Shown here one piece after another: positions 41,353 to 48,699 of a DNA stretch of 48,699 nucleotides. The notes beneath the pieces were generated by a model. It made no database searches. It saw only the letters and a list, made by a program, of their open reading frames with translations, and was not told the origin of the DNA. The stretch is from contig JAFECX010000015.1 of NCBI GenBank assembly GCA_018241895.1, positions 1-48,699 of the forward strand, written 5' to 3'. Position numbers and translations under genes: made by a program. The first letter of the stretch is position 1. Each line of letters begins with the position of its first letter. The stretch comes from Pseudomonadota bacterium. GTDB taxonomy: Bacteria; Pseudomonadota; Gammaproteobacteria; Burkholderiales; Burkholderiaceae_C.

Positions 41353-43848
41353 ATGGAAGCGCCGGGCCGTGTCGCGTCGCTGTGGTGGGTGGCCGTGCCG
41401 GCCGCGGGGCTGCTGGCGGGCGCCGCGCTGCAGATGCAGCAAAGCGAGCTTTGGCCCGCGCTCTGGGTGCGCGGCCTGGCGGCAGCGGGTTGCCTGTGCG
41501 TCGTGTGCGCTGCGCTGCTGCGCCGGCGCGCCGTGGCCCCGGCACTGTGCAGCGCGGCACTTGCGGCGCTGGCGCTGGGCTTCGCCGTCACCTCGGAGCG
41601 TGCCGCGGGGCGCCTGGCCGACGGCCTCGATGCCGGGCTCGAAGGGGAGGACATCGAACTCACCGGACTGGTGGCGCAGATGCCGCGCGTCGCGACGTAC
41701 GGCACGCGCTTCGTCTTCGACGTCGAAAGCGCGCGCCATCGCGCTGCCTTGGTGCGGGTGCCGCAGCGCGTCTTGCTCACCTGGTATGACCGCGACGGCG
41801 ACAGCGCCCGTGGCAGTGGCGGTGGCGGTGGCAGCCCCGACAGCGCCGGCGCCGACACGCTGCCGAGCGGTCCCGCGCAGACGCTTGGCGCCGGCCAGCG
41901 CTGGCAGCTTGTGGTGCGGCTGCGCCAGCCGCATGGTGCGCTCAATCCGCACGGCTTCGATCTCGAGCTGTGGCTGTTCGAGCAGGGCATCGGCGCCGTG
42001 GGCTACGTGCGCGCGCACGCCAGCGCGCCGGCGCTGCGGCTCGGGGAGGCCGCCGGGGCGCCCATCGAACGCCTGCGACAGGCGGCGCGCGACGCGATCG
42101 AGCGTCGCGTCGCCGATCGCACCGCCGCCGGCGTGCTGGCGGCGCTCGCGCTCGGCGACCAGGGTGCGATCGAACGCGACGACTGGGAGCTGTTCCGCCT
42201 GGGCGGCGTCGCGCATCTCATGAGCATCTCGGGCCTGCACGTGACGATGCTGGCCTGGCTGGCAGCCGGCCTCATCGGCGCCCTGTGGCGGCGCAGCGAA
42301 CGGCTGGTGCTGGCCGTTGCGGCTGGCGTGGCCGGGCGCTGGGGCGGCCTCGCCGTGGCCACGGCCTATGCGCTGTTCGCGGGCTGGGGCGTGCCGGCGC
42401 AGCGCACCGTGTGGATGCTGGCGGTCGTCGTCGCGCTGCGCGGCGCCGGAGTGCGCTGGCCGCTGCTGCTCGTGCTGCTCGTGGCCGCTGCGCTCGTCGT
42501 GGCGCTCGACCCGTGGGCGCTGATGCAGCCGGGGTTCTGGCTGTCGTTCGTCGCCGTCGCGCTGCTCGTCGCGGCGGCGCCCGAACGGCTGCGCCCGGCG
42601 GGCCGCCGCCGGCGCCTGGTCGCGGCGCTGCGCTCGGGGCTGCGCACGCAGGCACTGGCGACGGCGGGGCTCACGCCGCTCACGCTGCTGTTCTTCCAGC
42701 AGGTCTCGGTCGTGGGGTTCGTGGCCAACCTGGTGGCGATCCCGCTCGTCACGCTGGTGATCACGCCGCTGGCGCTCGCGGGCCTGGCCTGGCCGGCGCT
42801 GTGGATGCCGGCGGGGTGGGGCGTGCAGGCCTTGCTGACGTATCTGTCGGCACTGGTGCGACTGCCGTTCGCGGTGTGGACGGCGGCCGCGGCGCCGCCC
42901 TGGGCCGTCGCTGCGGGGCTGCTCGGCGGCGCGCTGGCCGTGCTGCCGCTGCCGTGGCGCCTGCGTGCGCTGGCGCTGCCGCTCGTGCTGCCGCTGCTGT
43001 TGCCGGTGCTGCCGCGGCCGGACCGCGGCAGGTTCGAGATCGTGGCCGTCGATGTCGGTCAGGGCACGGCGGTGCTGGTGCGCACGCGCGATCACCTGCT
43101 CGTCTACGACAGCGGGCCGCAGTATTCGGCCGAGGCCGACGCCGGCTCGCGCGTGCTGGTGCCGCTGCTGCGCGCGCGCGGCGAGCGTGCCGTCGACCTG
43201 CTCGTGCTCAGCCACCGCGACAGCGACCACGTCGGTGGTGCCGCGTCGCTGCTGGCGGCCTTGCCGGCGCGCGAGCTCGCCAGCTCGCTCGCCGACGATC
43301 ATCCGCTGCGCGCGCTGGCCCAGGCGCGCGGCGCCCGGCACACGCGCTGCGTGGACGGTGCGTCATGGTCATGGGACGGCGTGCACTTCGAGATGCTGCA
43401 TCCGCAGCGCGCCGACTACGGCAGCGCCCGCAAGCCCAACGCGCTGAGCTGCGTGCTGCGCGTCGAGGCCGCCGGCCGCAGCGCGCTGCTCGCGGGCGAC
43501 ATCGAAGCGGCGCAGGAGGCGGCGCTCGTCGCGCGCGGCGCGGATCTGCGCAGCGAACTGCTGCTCGTGCCGCATCACGGCAGCCGCACCTCGTCGACGC
43601 CGGCCTTCCTCGACGCGGTGGCGCCGCGCCTGGCGCTCGTGCAGGCCGCGTACCGCAGCCGCTTCGGCCATCCCGCGCCCGACGTGATGGCCCGTTATGC
43701 CGCACGCGGCATCGTCGTCGTGCGCAGCGACCGCTGCGGCGCCTGGACGGCTGGCGCGGACGGCCGCGAAGTCTGCGCACGCGAGGACGGGCGCCGCTAC
43801 TGGCACCATCGCAATGTGCCAGGCCCCGATCCGGCCACCGCGCGCTGA
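41353..43848 (+). CDS. comEC: ComEC/Rec2-type DNA uptake channel
   Basis: Inner-membrane channel that passes single-stranded DNA into the cytoplasm during transformation. 831 residues from ATG 41353. An N-terminal DUF4131-like region with a long soluble loop (41.8 kb), then the Competence domain: AALALGDQGAIERDDWELFRLGGVAHLMSISGLHVTMLAW (read in pieces) and GFWLSFVAVALLV, then a C-terminal metallo-beta-lactamase domain with VDVGQGTAVLV, VLSHRDSDHVGG and LLVPHHGSRTSST. A TACAGT hexamer (41339-41344) ends eight bases before the ATG. Other competence genes are not in the window. Confidence 0.94.
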   Translation: MEAPGRVASLWWVAVPAAGLLAGAALQMQQSELWPALWVRGLAAAGCLCVVCAALLRRRAVAPALCSAALAALALGFAVTSERAAGRLADGLDAGLEGEDIELTGLVAQMPRVATYGTRFVFDVESARHRAALVRVPQRVLLTWYDRDGDSARGSGGGGGSPDSAGADTLPSGPAQTLGAGQRWQLVVRLRQPHGALNPHGFDLELWLFEQGIGAVGYVRAHASAPALRLGEAAGAPIERLRQAARDAIERRVADRTAAGVLAALALGDQGAIERDDWELFRLGGVAHLMSISGLHVTMLAWLAAGLIGALWRRSERLVLAVAAGVAGRWGGLAVATAYALFAGWGVPAQRTVWMLAVVVALRGAGVRWPLLLVLLVAAALVVALDPWALMQPGFWLSFVAVALLVAAAPERLRPAGRRRRLVAALRSGLRTQALATAGLTPLTLLFFQQVSVVGFVANLVAIPLVTLVITPLALAGLAWPALWMPAGWGVQALLTYLSALVRLPFAVWTAAAAPPWAVAAGLLGGALAVLPLPWRLRALALPLVLPLLLPVLPRPDRGRFEIVAVDVGQGTAVLVRTRDHLLVYDSGPQYSAEADAGSRVLVPLLRARGERAVDLLVLSHRDSDHVGGAASLLAALPARELASSLADDHPLRALAQARGARHTRCVDGASWSWDGVHFEMLHPQRADYGSARKPNALSCVLRVEAAGRSALLAGDIEAAQEAALVARGADLRSELLLVPHHGSRTSSTPAFLDAVAPRLALVQAAYRSRFGHPAPDVMARYAARGIVVVRSDRCGAWTAGADGREVCAREDGRRYWHHRNVPGPDPATAR

Positions 43849-43914
43849 GGCAGCGCCGCGCCGACGGACGAAGGCCATGCCATGTGCGTGCGGCGCACCG
43901 GCTTGCACGAACGC

Positions 43915-43942
43915 CGAAGGGTCGGCTCGCACCGACCCTTCG
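43915..43942. terminator. Hairpin between convergent comEC and the small exported protein
   Basis: CGAAGGGTCGG / CCGACCCTTCG, an 11-bp perfect stem with a CTCGCA loop. No T-tract on either side, so terminator function in both directions is only likely, not proven. Confidence 0.5.
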
Positions 43943-43993
43943 CGCTTGGAAGCCGGACCCGGCGTGCGGCCGGGCGCCGTCGCAATCTGCCGA

Positions 43994-44206
43994 TCAGGAG
44001 GCGGAGGCGGCCTTCTTCGCCTTGTGCGCGGCCCGACGGTGGGACTTCTTGGTGGCCTTCTTGGCCGATGCCTTCTCGGCGGCCGGCGCGTGCGTGGCGG
44101 TGGACTCGGCGGCCGGCGGGGTGGCCGGCGCGGCGGGCGCCGGAGCCTGGGCGAAGGCGAGCGCGGAGGCCGAGGCGAGCACGAGCGAAGAGATCAGGGT
44201 CTTCAT
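43994..44206 (-). CDS. Small exported Ala/Pro/Lys/His-rich protein (70 aa)
   Basis: MKTLISSLVLASASALAFA is a signal peptide with an AFA-Q cleavage site. The mature part is Ala/Pro-rich (APAPAAPATPPAAES), then a strongly basic tail ATKKSHRRAAHKAKKAASAS. It resembles acid-shock/histone-H1-like repeat proteins of proteobacteria, but no family is claimed. No Shine-Dalgarno was found before the ATG at 44206. It could bind anionic polymers in the periplasm. Confidence 0.7.
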   Translation of the reverse strand: MKTLISSLVLASASALAFAQAPAPAAPATPPAAESTATHAPAAEKASAKKATKKSHRRAAHKAKKAASAS

Positions 44207-44339
44207 GATGTGAGGGCAATCAACGGGCGACTCGAGGTGCTCCGAGTCGGGCGAGCAACCGCGGCATCTGCCGGGCTTGGGCCCACAACGCACGCGACCG
44301 ATCGGCGGTTGACGCGCACTGCGGGCGGCCGCACGCCCT

Positions 44340-45518
44340 TCAGCGTGCCCGCTCGAGCGCCTGGGCCAGCGCGATGACGGCCATCGCGTAATAGCTCGAC
44401 CAGTTGTAGCGCGTGATGGCGTAGAAGTTCGTGCTGCCGGCGTAGTAGCTCGGCGCGGCGCCGCCGTTGTCGAGTTCGACGAGCGCCAGCGGGCCCTCGT
44501 GAGCCTGCGCCGACGCCGCCAGCCGCGCGCCGTGGGCGGCGAACTCGGCGACGCTGAAGCGCGGCACGATGTCGCTGGCGAGCAGGCTCGCGCGCTCGGC
44601 GGGCAGGTCCGGCGGCTCGACCTCGTAGGCAGCGGGCAGCCCGCGCTGCCAGCCGAAGTGCGCGAGGTAGCGCGCGACGCTGCCGATCGCGTCGGCTGCG
44701 CTGCCTCGCAGATCGACGTGGCCGTCGCCGTCGAAGTCCACGCCGTACTGGCGCGTGCTGCTCGGCATGAACTGCGGCAGCCCGATCGCCCCGGCGTACG
44801 AGCCGCGCGGCTCGGCGGCGTCGACGCCTTCGCTGCGGCACCACAGCAAGAACGCCTCGAGCTCGCCGCGGAAGAAGGCGCTGCGGTCGCTGCGCCCGGG
44901 CGGAAAGTCGAAGGCGAGCGTGGCCAGCGCGTCGAGCACGCGAAAGCGCCCGACGAGCCGCCCGTAATACGTCTCGACGCCGATGATGGCGACGACGATC
45001 TGCGGCGGCACGCCGTATTCGGCTTCGGCGCGCTCGAGCCAGTGTGCGTTTTCACGCCAGAACGCCAGGCCGGCATCGATGCGCCCGCGCTCGACGAAGC
45101 GTTCGCGGTACGCCTGCCAGTTCTTCGGCTGCCCGGGCGGCGGCGGCATCACGAGGCGCCGCACCGCTGCCACGTGCTGCGCCTTGCCGAGCTGCGCCAG
45201 GACCCAGTCGACGGGCAGCGCCTCGCGTGCCGCCAGCTCGGCGGCGAAGGCGCCGAACGCGGCGCGCTGCGGGCGCGCAAAAGGTGTGCCGTCCGGATGC
45301 CGCACGGCGTGCCGGGGTCTTGCCGTGCGGCGGCCGACCTCGTTGCCAGGTGGAGTGCGGGCCGTCGCCACGGCGCTCGCGTCGGCAAAGGCCGCCGCGG
45401 CGCACGCCGGCGTCGCGCTGCCCACGGCCATGACGAGTGCCGCGAACGCCGCCCGGGCGAGCGCAGCCGGCGAGCTTGCGCCTGGGCAGGGTCGACTGGG
45501 GGTCGTCACGACGCGCAT
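44340..45518 (-). CDS. mltB: Lytic murein transglycosylase B (SLT-like, MltB)
   Basis: Cleaves the glycan strands of peptidoglycan forming 1,6-anhydro ends. 392 residues from ATG 45518, with a signal peptide (AFAALVMAVGSATPACA). Domain signatures: VDWVLAQLGKAQHVAAV, catalytic Glu in VVAIIGVETYYGRLVG, the GSYAGAIGLPQFMPSSTRQY motif and a DFDGDGHVDL calcium-like loop, ending YNWSSYYAMAVIALAQAL. GATAAT (45525-45530, minus) ends six bases before the ATG and no Shine-Dalgarno is present. Follows the TgpA gene with a 101-bp gap. Confidence 0.93.
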   Translation of the reverse strand: MRVVTTPSRPCPGASSPAALARAAFAALVMAVGSATPACAAAAFADASAVATARTPPGNEVGRRTARPRHAVRHPDGTPFARPQRAAFGAFAAELAAREALPVDWVLAQLGKAQHVAAVRRLVMPPPPGQPKNWQAYRERFVERGRIDAGLAFWRENAHWLERAEAEYGVPPQIVVAIIGVETYYGRLVGRFRVLDALATLAFDFPPGRSDRSAFFRGELEAFLLWCRSEGVDAAEPRGSYAGAIGLPQFMPSSTRQYGVDFDGDGHVDLRGSAADAIGSVARYLAHFGWQRGLPAAYEVEPPDLPAERASLLASDIVPRFSVAEFAAHGARLAASAQAHEGPLALVELDNGGAAPSYYAGSTNFYAITRYNWSSYYAMAVIALAQALERAR

Positions 45519-45524
45519 GCGGCG

Positions 45525-45530
45525 ATTATC
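45525..45530 (-). promoter_or_regulatory. Candidate -10 box GATAAT of mltB
   Basis: GATAAT on the minus strand, then CGCCGC, then ATG. It would place the transcription start at the initiation codon; no -35 element was seen. Confidence 0.4.
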
Positions 45531-45577
45531 GGCAGTGTGCACGGCGCGCTTCGCGTCCGGGTCGGGAATTGCCGCCG

Positions 45578-45634
45578 CCCGTGCTTCAGTGCCGCACGGG
45601 CGTCCATGCCGCGCGTGCTTCAGCGCCGCGCGTG
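45578..45634. repeat. Imperfect duplication of the TgpA gene end
   Basis: GTGCTTCAGTGCCGCACG (45581-45598) and GTGCTTCAGCGCCGCGCG (45615-45632) differ in two bases; the second contains the TgpA stop (45620-45622, minus), so the first copies the stop region 34 bp downstream. The first copy is also part of a 7-bp stem CCCGTGC / GCACGGG (45578-45600). Confidence 0.6.
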
Positions 45635-47686
45635 GGCCAAGGTGCGAAAGCGCCGCCACCAGCGCCGTCGGTCGAGCGCCTGCCCGCCGTAGCGGCCGCG
45701 CGCCAGCGCATCGAGGTGCGCGGCCAGCGCCTGGCCGGCCGCGCCCAGCGTCGTGCGCACGCGCTCGGCGCGCGTCAGCGCGCTCTCGTGCGCGGCCACG
45801 CGCACGCCCAGCGCGCCGAGGCGCTGCTGCACGCGCTGCTGCAGCCGCTGCCATGGATCCTGCCGGCGGCGGTCCCACCAGGCCCAGGCGGCGGCGCCGA
45901 GCGCAGCGCTGCCGAGCAGGCCGACCAGCACCGTGGCCAGCGTCTGGGCATCGGGGCGCTCGATGCCCAGCGCGCGCAGCAGCTCGAACTGGCGGCCGCG
46001 CGAGTAGTTCAGCACCCACAGGTTCCAGCGGTTGTTCACCGTCTCCCAGGCGGCGCGCAGCCGTTGCGCCAGGGCCGGATCGATGCGGTTCAGGGTGTCG
46101 GCCACCACGCCGGGCGGCGGCCGCAGGCTGCGTCCGGCCTGCACGCGCCCCGGGGCGACCGCCGCCGTCGGATCGGCACGTACCCAGCCGAGGCCCGGCT
46201 GCCAGTACTCGGCCCAGGCGTGGGCGTTGGCCTGGCGCACGACGAGCCAGCCGTCCTGAACCTCGGGGTCGGCGCCCTGGTAGCCGGTGACGACGCGCGC
46301 CGGCACGCCCATGGCGCGCATCACGACGACGAAGGCGGTGGCGAAGTGCTCGCAGAAGCCCAGCTTGCGGTCGAACCAGAACTCGTCGACGGCATCGCTG
46401 CCGTAGGGGCCGGGCTCGAGCGTGTAGGTGTAGCCGTCGCGCCCGATGTGCGCCAGCACGGCGGTGGCGAGCGTGCGCGCGTCGGCGCCGGCCAGTGCCG
46501 CATCGGCGTGCAGCGCCTGCGCCCACGCCAGCGTGCGCGGGTTGCGCTCGCTCGGCAGGCGCACGAGATCGCGCAACCCGGGCACGGCGTCGGCGGGGCC
46601 GTGCCGGTGTTGCAGCCAGGCGCGGGCGCGTAGGTGCAGCCGTTCGTCCAGCGGCCGGTCGGCCTGCCATTGCACGTCCGGGCGCAGCGTGAAGAGCCAG
46701 CCGGGCACGGCCGGTGCGGCCTCGGGCAGATCGGGCGTGAGTTCGGGCAGCGGCAGCAGCGGCAGCCGGCTCGGTTCGATCACCATTTCGTAGGCGACGG
46801 CGGCGCCGATCAGGCGCACGTCGGCGCGCGCACGCTGGGCCGCCGGCACGCTGGGCACGAGGCGCGTCCACTCGCGGCCGTCGAAGTTGGAGAGCACCGG
46901 GCCGCGGAAATACAGCTGGTCGGGTTGCGGCGGGCGAGCCTCGAAGCGCACGCGAAACGCGATCGCATCGTCGAGCGCGACCTCGGCCACCCCGCCCAGG
47001 CGCAGTGAACCGGACAGGCCGGTGCGTCCGCCGGCGTCCTGCGGCAGGCCCCACAGCGGCCCGACGCGCGGAAAGAGCAGGAACAGCACGGCCATCAGCG
47101 GCACGCCGAGCGCGGTCGCACGCAGCGCCACCGCGCCGGCACGCGCCAGCGCGGGACGGCCGACGGGCATGTGCGCCAGCACGAGCGCGGTGAGCAACCC
47201 CCACAGCGCGAGCAGCATCCACAGGCCGATGGCCAGCGTCTGCGAGTACAGGAAATGCGTGAGGACGAGGAAGAAGCCGAGGAAAAAGACCACCAGTGCG
47301 TCGCGTCGCGCGCGCAGCTCGAGCGTCTTGAGCGCCATCAGCACGACCAGCATCGTGACGCCGGCCTCCTTGCCGAGGATGGTGCGCTCGTCCCACAGCG
47401 TGAGCGCGGCGGCGAGCACGAGCAGCGCCGTCACCGTCCAGCGGCTGGGCAGCGCGCCGCCACCGACGGCCAGCCGGGCGCGCCAGCCGAGCACGCCGAT
47501 CGCCATTGCGCTGCACCACCACGGCAGGTGCAGCAGATGCGGTGCGATCGTGACGGCGATGACACCGAGCAGGAACAGCGTGTCGCGCGCCTCGCGCGGC
47601 AGTTGCGCGCCACGCGCAGCGAGGGCGCGCACGACGGGCACGCGCTGCCACGCCATGGCGCGGCGCAGGGCGGGCGCGGAGTTCAT
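45620..47686 (-). CDS. TgpA-like membrane transglutaminase (DUF3488/transglutaminase-like)
   Basis: 688 residues. N-terminal half: about six hydrophobic helices (TLFLLGVIAVTIAPHLLHL, MLVVLMALKTLELRARRDAL, VFFLGFFLVLTHFLYSQTL). Then the periplasmic transglutaminase core with a complete Cys-His-Asp triad: KLGFCEHFATAFVVVMRAMG, ANAHAWAEYW and GWVRADPTAAV. One more helix near the C-terminus (ATVLVGLLGSAALGAAAWAW). In Pseudomonas the homologue TgpA is essential and linked with a MoxR ATPase and DUF58. Start ATG overlaps the DUF58 stop (ATGA). The true role in the envelope is not settled. Confidence 0.9.
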   Translation of the reverse strand: MNSAPALRRAMAWQRVPVVRALAARGAQLPREARDTLFLLGVIAVTIAPHLLHLPWWCSAMAIGVLGWRARLAVGGGALPSRWTVTALLVLAAALTLWDERTILGKEAGVTMLVVLMALKTLELRARRDALVVFFLGFFLVLTHFLYSQTLAIGLWMLLALWGLLTALVLAHMPVGRPALARAGAVALRATALGVPLMAVLFLLFPRVGPLWGLPQDAGGRTGLSGSLRLGGVAEVALDDAIAFRVRFEARPPQPDQLYFRGPVLSNFDGREWTRLVPSVPAAQRARADVRLIGAAVAYEMVIEPSRLPLLPLPELTPDLPEAAPAVPGWLFTLRPDVQWQADRPLDERLHLRARAWLQHRHGPADAVPGLRDLVRLPSERNPRTLAWAQALHADAALAGADARTLATAVLAHIGRDGYTYTLEPGPYGSDAVDEFWFDRKLGFCEHFATAFVVVMRAMGVPARVVTGYQGADPEVQDGWLVVRQANAHAWAEYWQPGLGWVRADPTAAVAPGRVQAGRSLRPPPGVVADTLNRIDPALAQRLRAAWETVNNRWNLWVLNYSRGRQFELLRALGIERPDAQTLATVLVGLLGSAALGAAAWAWWDRRRQDPWQRLQQRVQQRLGALGVRVAAHESALTRAERVRTTLGAAGQALAAHLDALARGRYGGQALDRRRWWRRFRTLAHARR

Positions 47687-48699
47687 CGCGTGCCCCAGGC
47701 GGCCAGGCGATCGAGCGCAGCGCGCCGGTGCGCCTCGCCGCTGCCCGGCGCCAGCTCTTGGCCCGGCAGGCGCAGGCCGCACGCGATGCCGGTGCGCTCG
47801 GCGCTTTCGACCCAGGCCGCGAGGCGCGAAAGACGCGCCTCGGTGCCGGCAATGCCGGTGTCGGTCCAATCGAGCCACAGCTCGCTGCGCTCCGAGCCCG
47901 CGGTCTCGCGACTGACCAGTTCGTTGGCACGCGCCAGCTTCTTCCACACCACCTGGCGCATCGTGTCGCCGCGCCGCCACGGGCGCACGCCGTCGAACTC
48001 GCCGCCGTCGCTGCGCTGGTGCCGCGTGCGGCCGCCGCTCGCCGCCGACGGCGCGGGCAGCGCAGGCGCGGGCGACTCCGGGCGCGGCCAGGCGAGCACG
48101 CGCCCGGCCGGCCGCCATACGCTCCAGGCGCGAAAGAGGCCGAACGGAAAGCGCGTCTGCACCACCAGCGTCGGCACGTCGTGCCAGCCGCGCACGGGCG
48201 GCACCAGCGTGAGCTGCGTCGTCTGCTGGCCGCCGGCATCGACATCGCACCAGGCGGTCGCCTCGGCGGCGGCGTCCGGCCGCAGGCCCAGGCCGTGCCG
48301 CGCGCGAGCAGGGTTGGTCAGCACCACCTCCAGGCGCGCCGGTTCGCCGGCGAACACCGAGGCGACGGGCTTCAGATGCAGCGTGAGGCCGCGCAGGTTG
48401 CCGTGCGTGAGATGCATCGATACCAGGCCGGCGCCGGCGAGCAGGAACGTGAGCGCATAGCCGAGGTTGAGCTGGTAGTTGATCGCCGCCACCAGCATCA
48501 CCACCAGCGTCAGCAAGAACGCGAAGCCCGCGCGCGTAGGCAGGATGTAGATGTTGCGCTGGCCGAGCACCCAGGTGTCGGTGCGCGGCAGCCGCGCCTG
48601 CCACCAGCGGCGCAGGCGCTCGCGCGGCGCGAAGCGCCGCGCTTCGTCGCCGGCGCGCTCCGCGGATGCCGCGCGTGCGGCGGGTGCGGCGGATGCGGC
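47683..48699 (-). CDS. DUF58-domain protein, N-terminus off the window
   Basis: About 338 residues are visible; the frame is open to the right edge, and the segment before the GTG at 48570 (RLRRWWQARLPRTDTWVLGQ) is family-like, so that GTG is not the real start. Two hydrophobic helices follow (GFAFLLTLVVMLVAAINYQL and YALTFLLAGAGLVSMHLTH), then the DUF58 domain with GEFDGVRPWRRGDTMRQVVWKKLARANELV, the most conserved part, and a C-terminal VWA-like remnant. With the TgpA gene (4-bp overlap) and usually a MoxR ATPase it forms a conserved envelope-associated set; MoxR would lie to the right, outside. Confidence 0.88.
   Translation of the reverse strand, partial: AASAAPAARAASAERAGDEARRFAPRERLRRWWQARLPRTDTWVLGQRNIYILPTRAGFAFLLTLVVMLVAAINYQLNLGYALTFLLAGAGLVSMHLTHGNLRGLTLHLKPVASVFAGEPARLEVVLTNPARARHGLGLRPDAAAEATAWCDVDAGGQQTTQLTLVPPVRGWHDVPTLVVQTRFPFGLFRAWSVWRPAGRVLAWPRPESPAPALPAPSAASGGRTRHQRSDGGEFDGVRPWRRGDTMRQVVWKKLARANELVSRETAGSERSELWLDWTDTGIAGTEARLSRLAAWVESAERTGIACGLRLPGQELAPGSGEAHRRAALDRLAAWGTR

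Noticed and set aside
44340..48245. A 1301-codon open frame on the minus strand covering mltB and TgpA.
   Set aside because: Only its last 392 codons are a real gene (mltB). The rest is the wrong frame of TgpA/DUF58, Arg/Ala-rich and with no motif; the correct frames hold complete membrane and catalytic motifs.
48571..48699. GTG at 48570 as the real start of the DUF58 gene.
   Set aside because: The upstream frame is open to the edge and its last twenty residues look like the family, so the gene is partial in this window.

Overview
This 48.7 kb window is very GC-rich, densely coded bacterial chromosome. Gene content and order (dapA-bamC, coaBC-dut, a DUF58/TgpA-type transglutaminase pair, ComEC, parE and parC a few kb apart, BamC, TrmB, a long MltB) and the residues seen suggest a betaproteobacterium of the order Burkholderiales, probably near Rubrivivax/Leptothrix/Methylibium. 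The taxonomy is inference; there is no rRNA in the window. No phage, integrase, insertion sequence or CRISPR array was seen, so this looks like core chromosome with a few accessory points.

Layout. Positions 1-2.1 kb (minus): a TetR regulator overlapping the adaptor subunit of an RND efflux pump, which runs off the left edge. 2.1-5.1 kb: a decayed DUF1439-type lipoprotein, uppP (cell-wall lipid carrier recycling), trmB (tRNA m7G46), a two-helix membrane peptide, and tRNA-Gly(CCC) with a strong terminator. 5.2-9.3 kb: a REC/GGDEF-like protein without the catalytic motif, an HpcH/HpaI aldolase, a RidA homologue and gabD. 9.4-15.6 kb (plus): a Phd/VapC-type toxin-antitoxin pair whose toxin overlaps alaS, then a SEC-C/UPF0149 protein, coaBC and dut. 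15.6-18 kb: a long fold-back repeat, a SlyD-like isomerase, an unknown protein, and two duplicated small lipoproteins. 18.1-22.5 kb (minus): bamC, dapA, a methyltransferase, a small membrane protein and an MFS transporter, with a 75-bp tandem repeat. 22.6-31.3 kb: dadA, parE (with an odd low-complexity insertion), a TMEM165/GDT1-family Mn2+ exporter preceded by a yybP-ykoY (Mn2+) riboswitch, a GNAT acetyltransferase, alpha-glucan phosphorylase, panE and a rhomboid protease. 31.5-40.3 kb: a UPF0149/DUF1186/SEC-C protein, parC, and a three-gene 2-oxoacid:ferredoxin oxidoreductase operon with its own FAD/NAD(P)/Fe-S partner. 40.3-48.7 kb: dsbB-ridA, comEC, a small exported Lys/His/Ala protein, mltB, and the TgpA/DUF58 pair running off the right edge.

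The main points for a second look are: (i) the toxin-antitoxin cassette translationally fused to the essential alaS, with a perfect operator-like palindrome; (ii) a repeat-like in-frame insertion inside the TOPRIM region of ParE; (iii) a 160-bp fold-back element between dut and slyD; (iv) a recurrent arrangement in which a -10-like hexamer lies 6-9 nt before the start codon of genes lacking a Shine-Dalgarno, suggesting leaderless mRNAs; (v) the Mn2+ riboswitch; (vi) the KorABC-like operon; (vii) a GGDEF relic that keeps the c-di-GMP I-site; (viii) a 9-bp tandem array writing an (Asn-Pro-Thr)8 tail on the efflux regulator.

All function assignments come from reading translated sequence and recalled family motifs; no database search was run.
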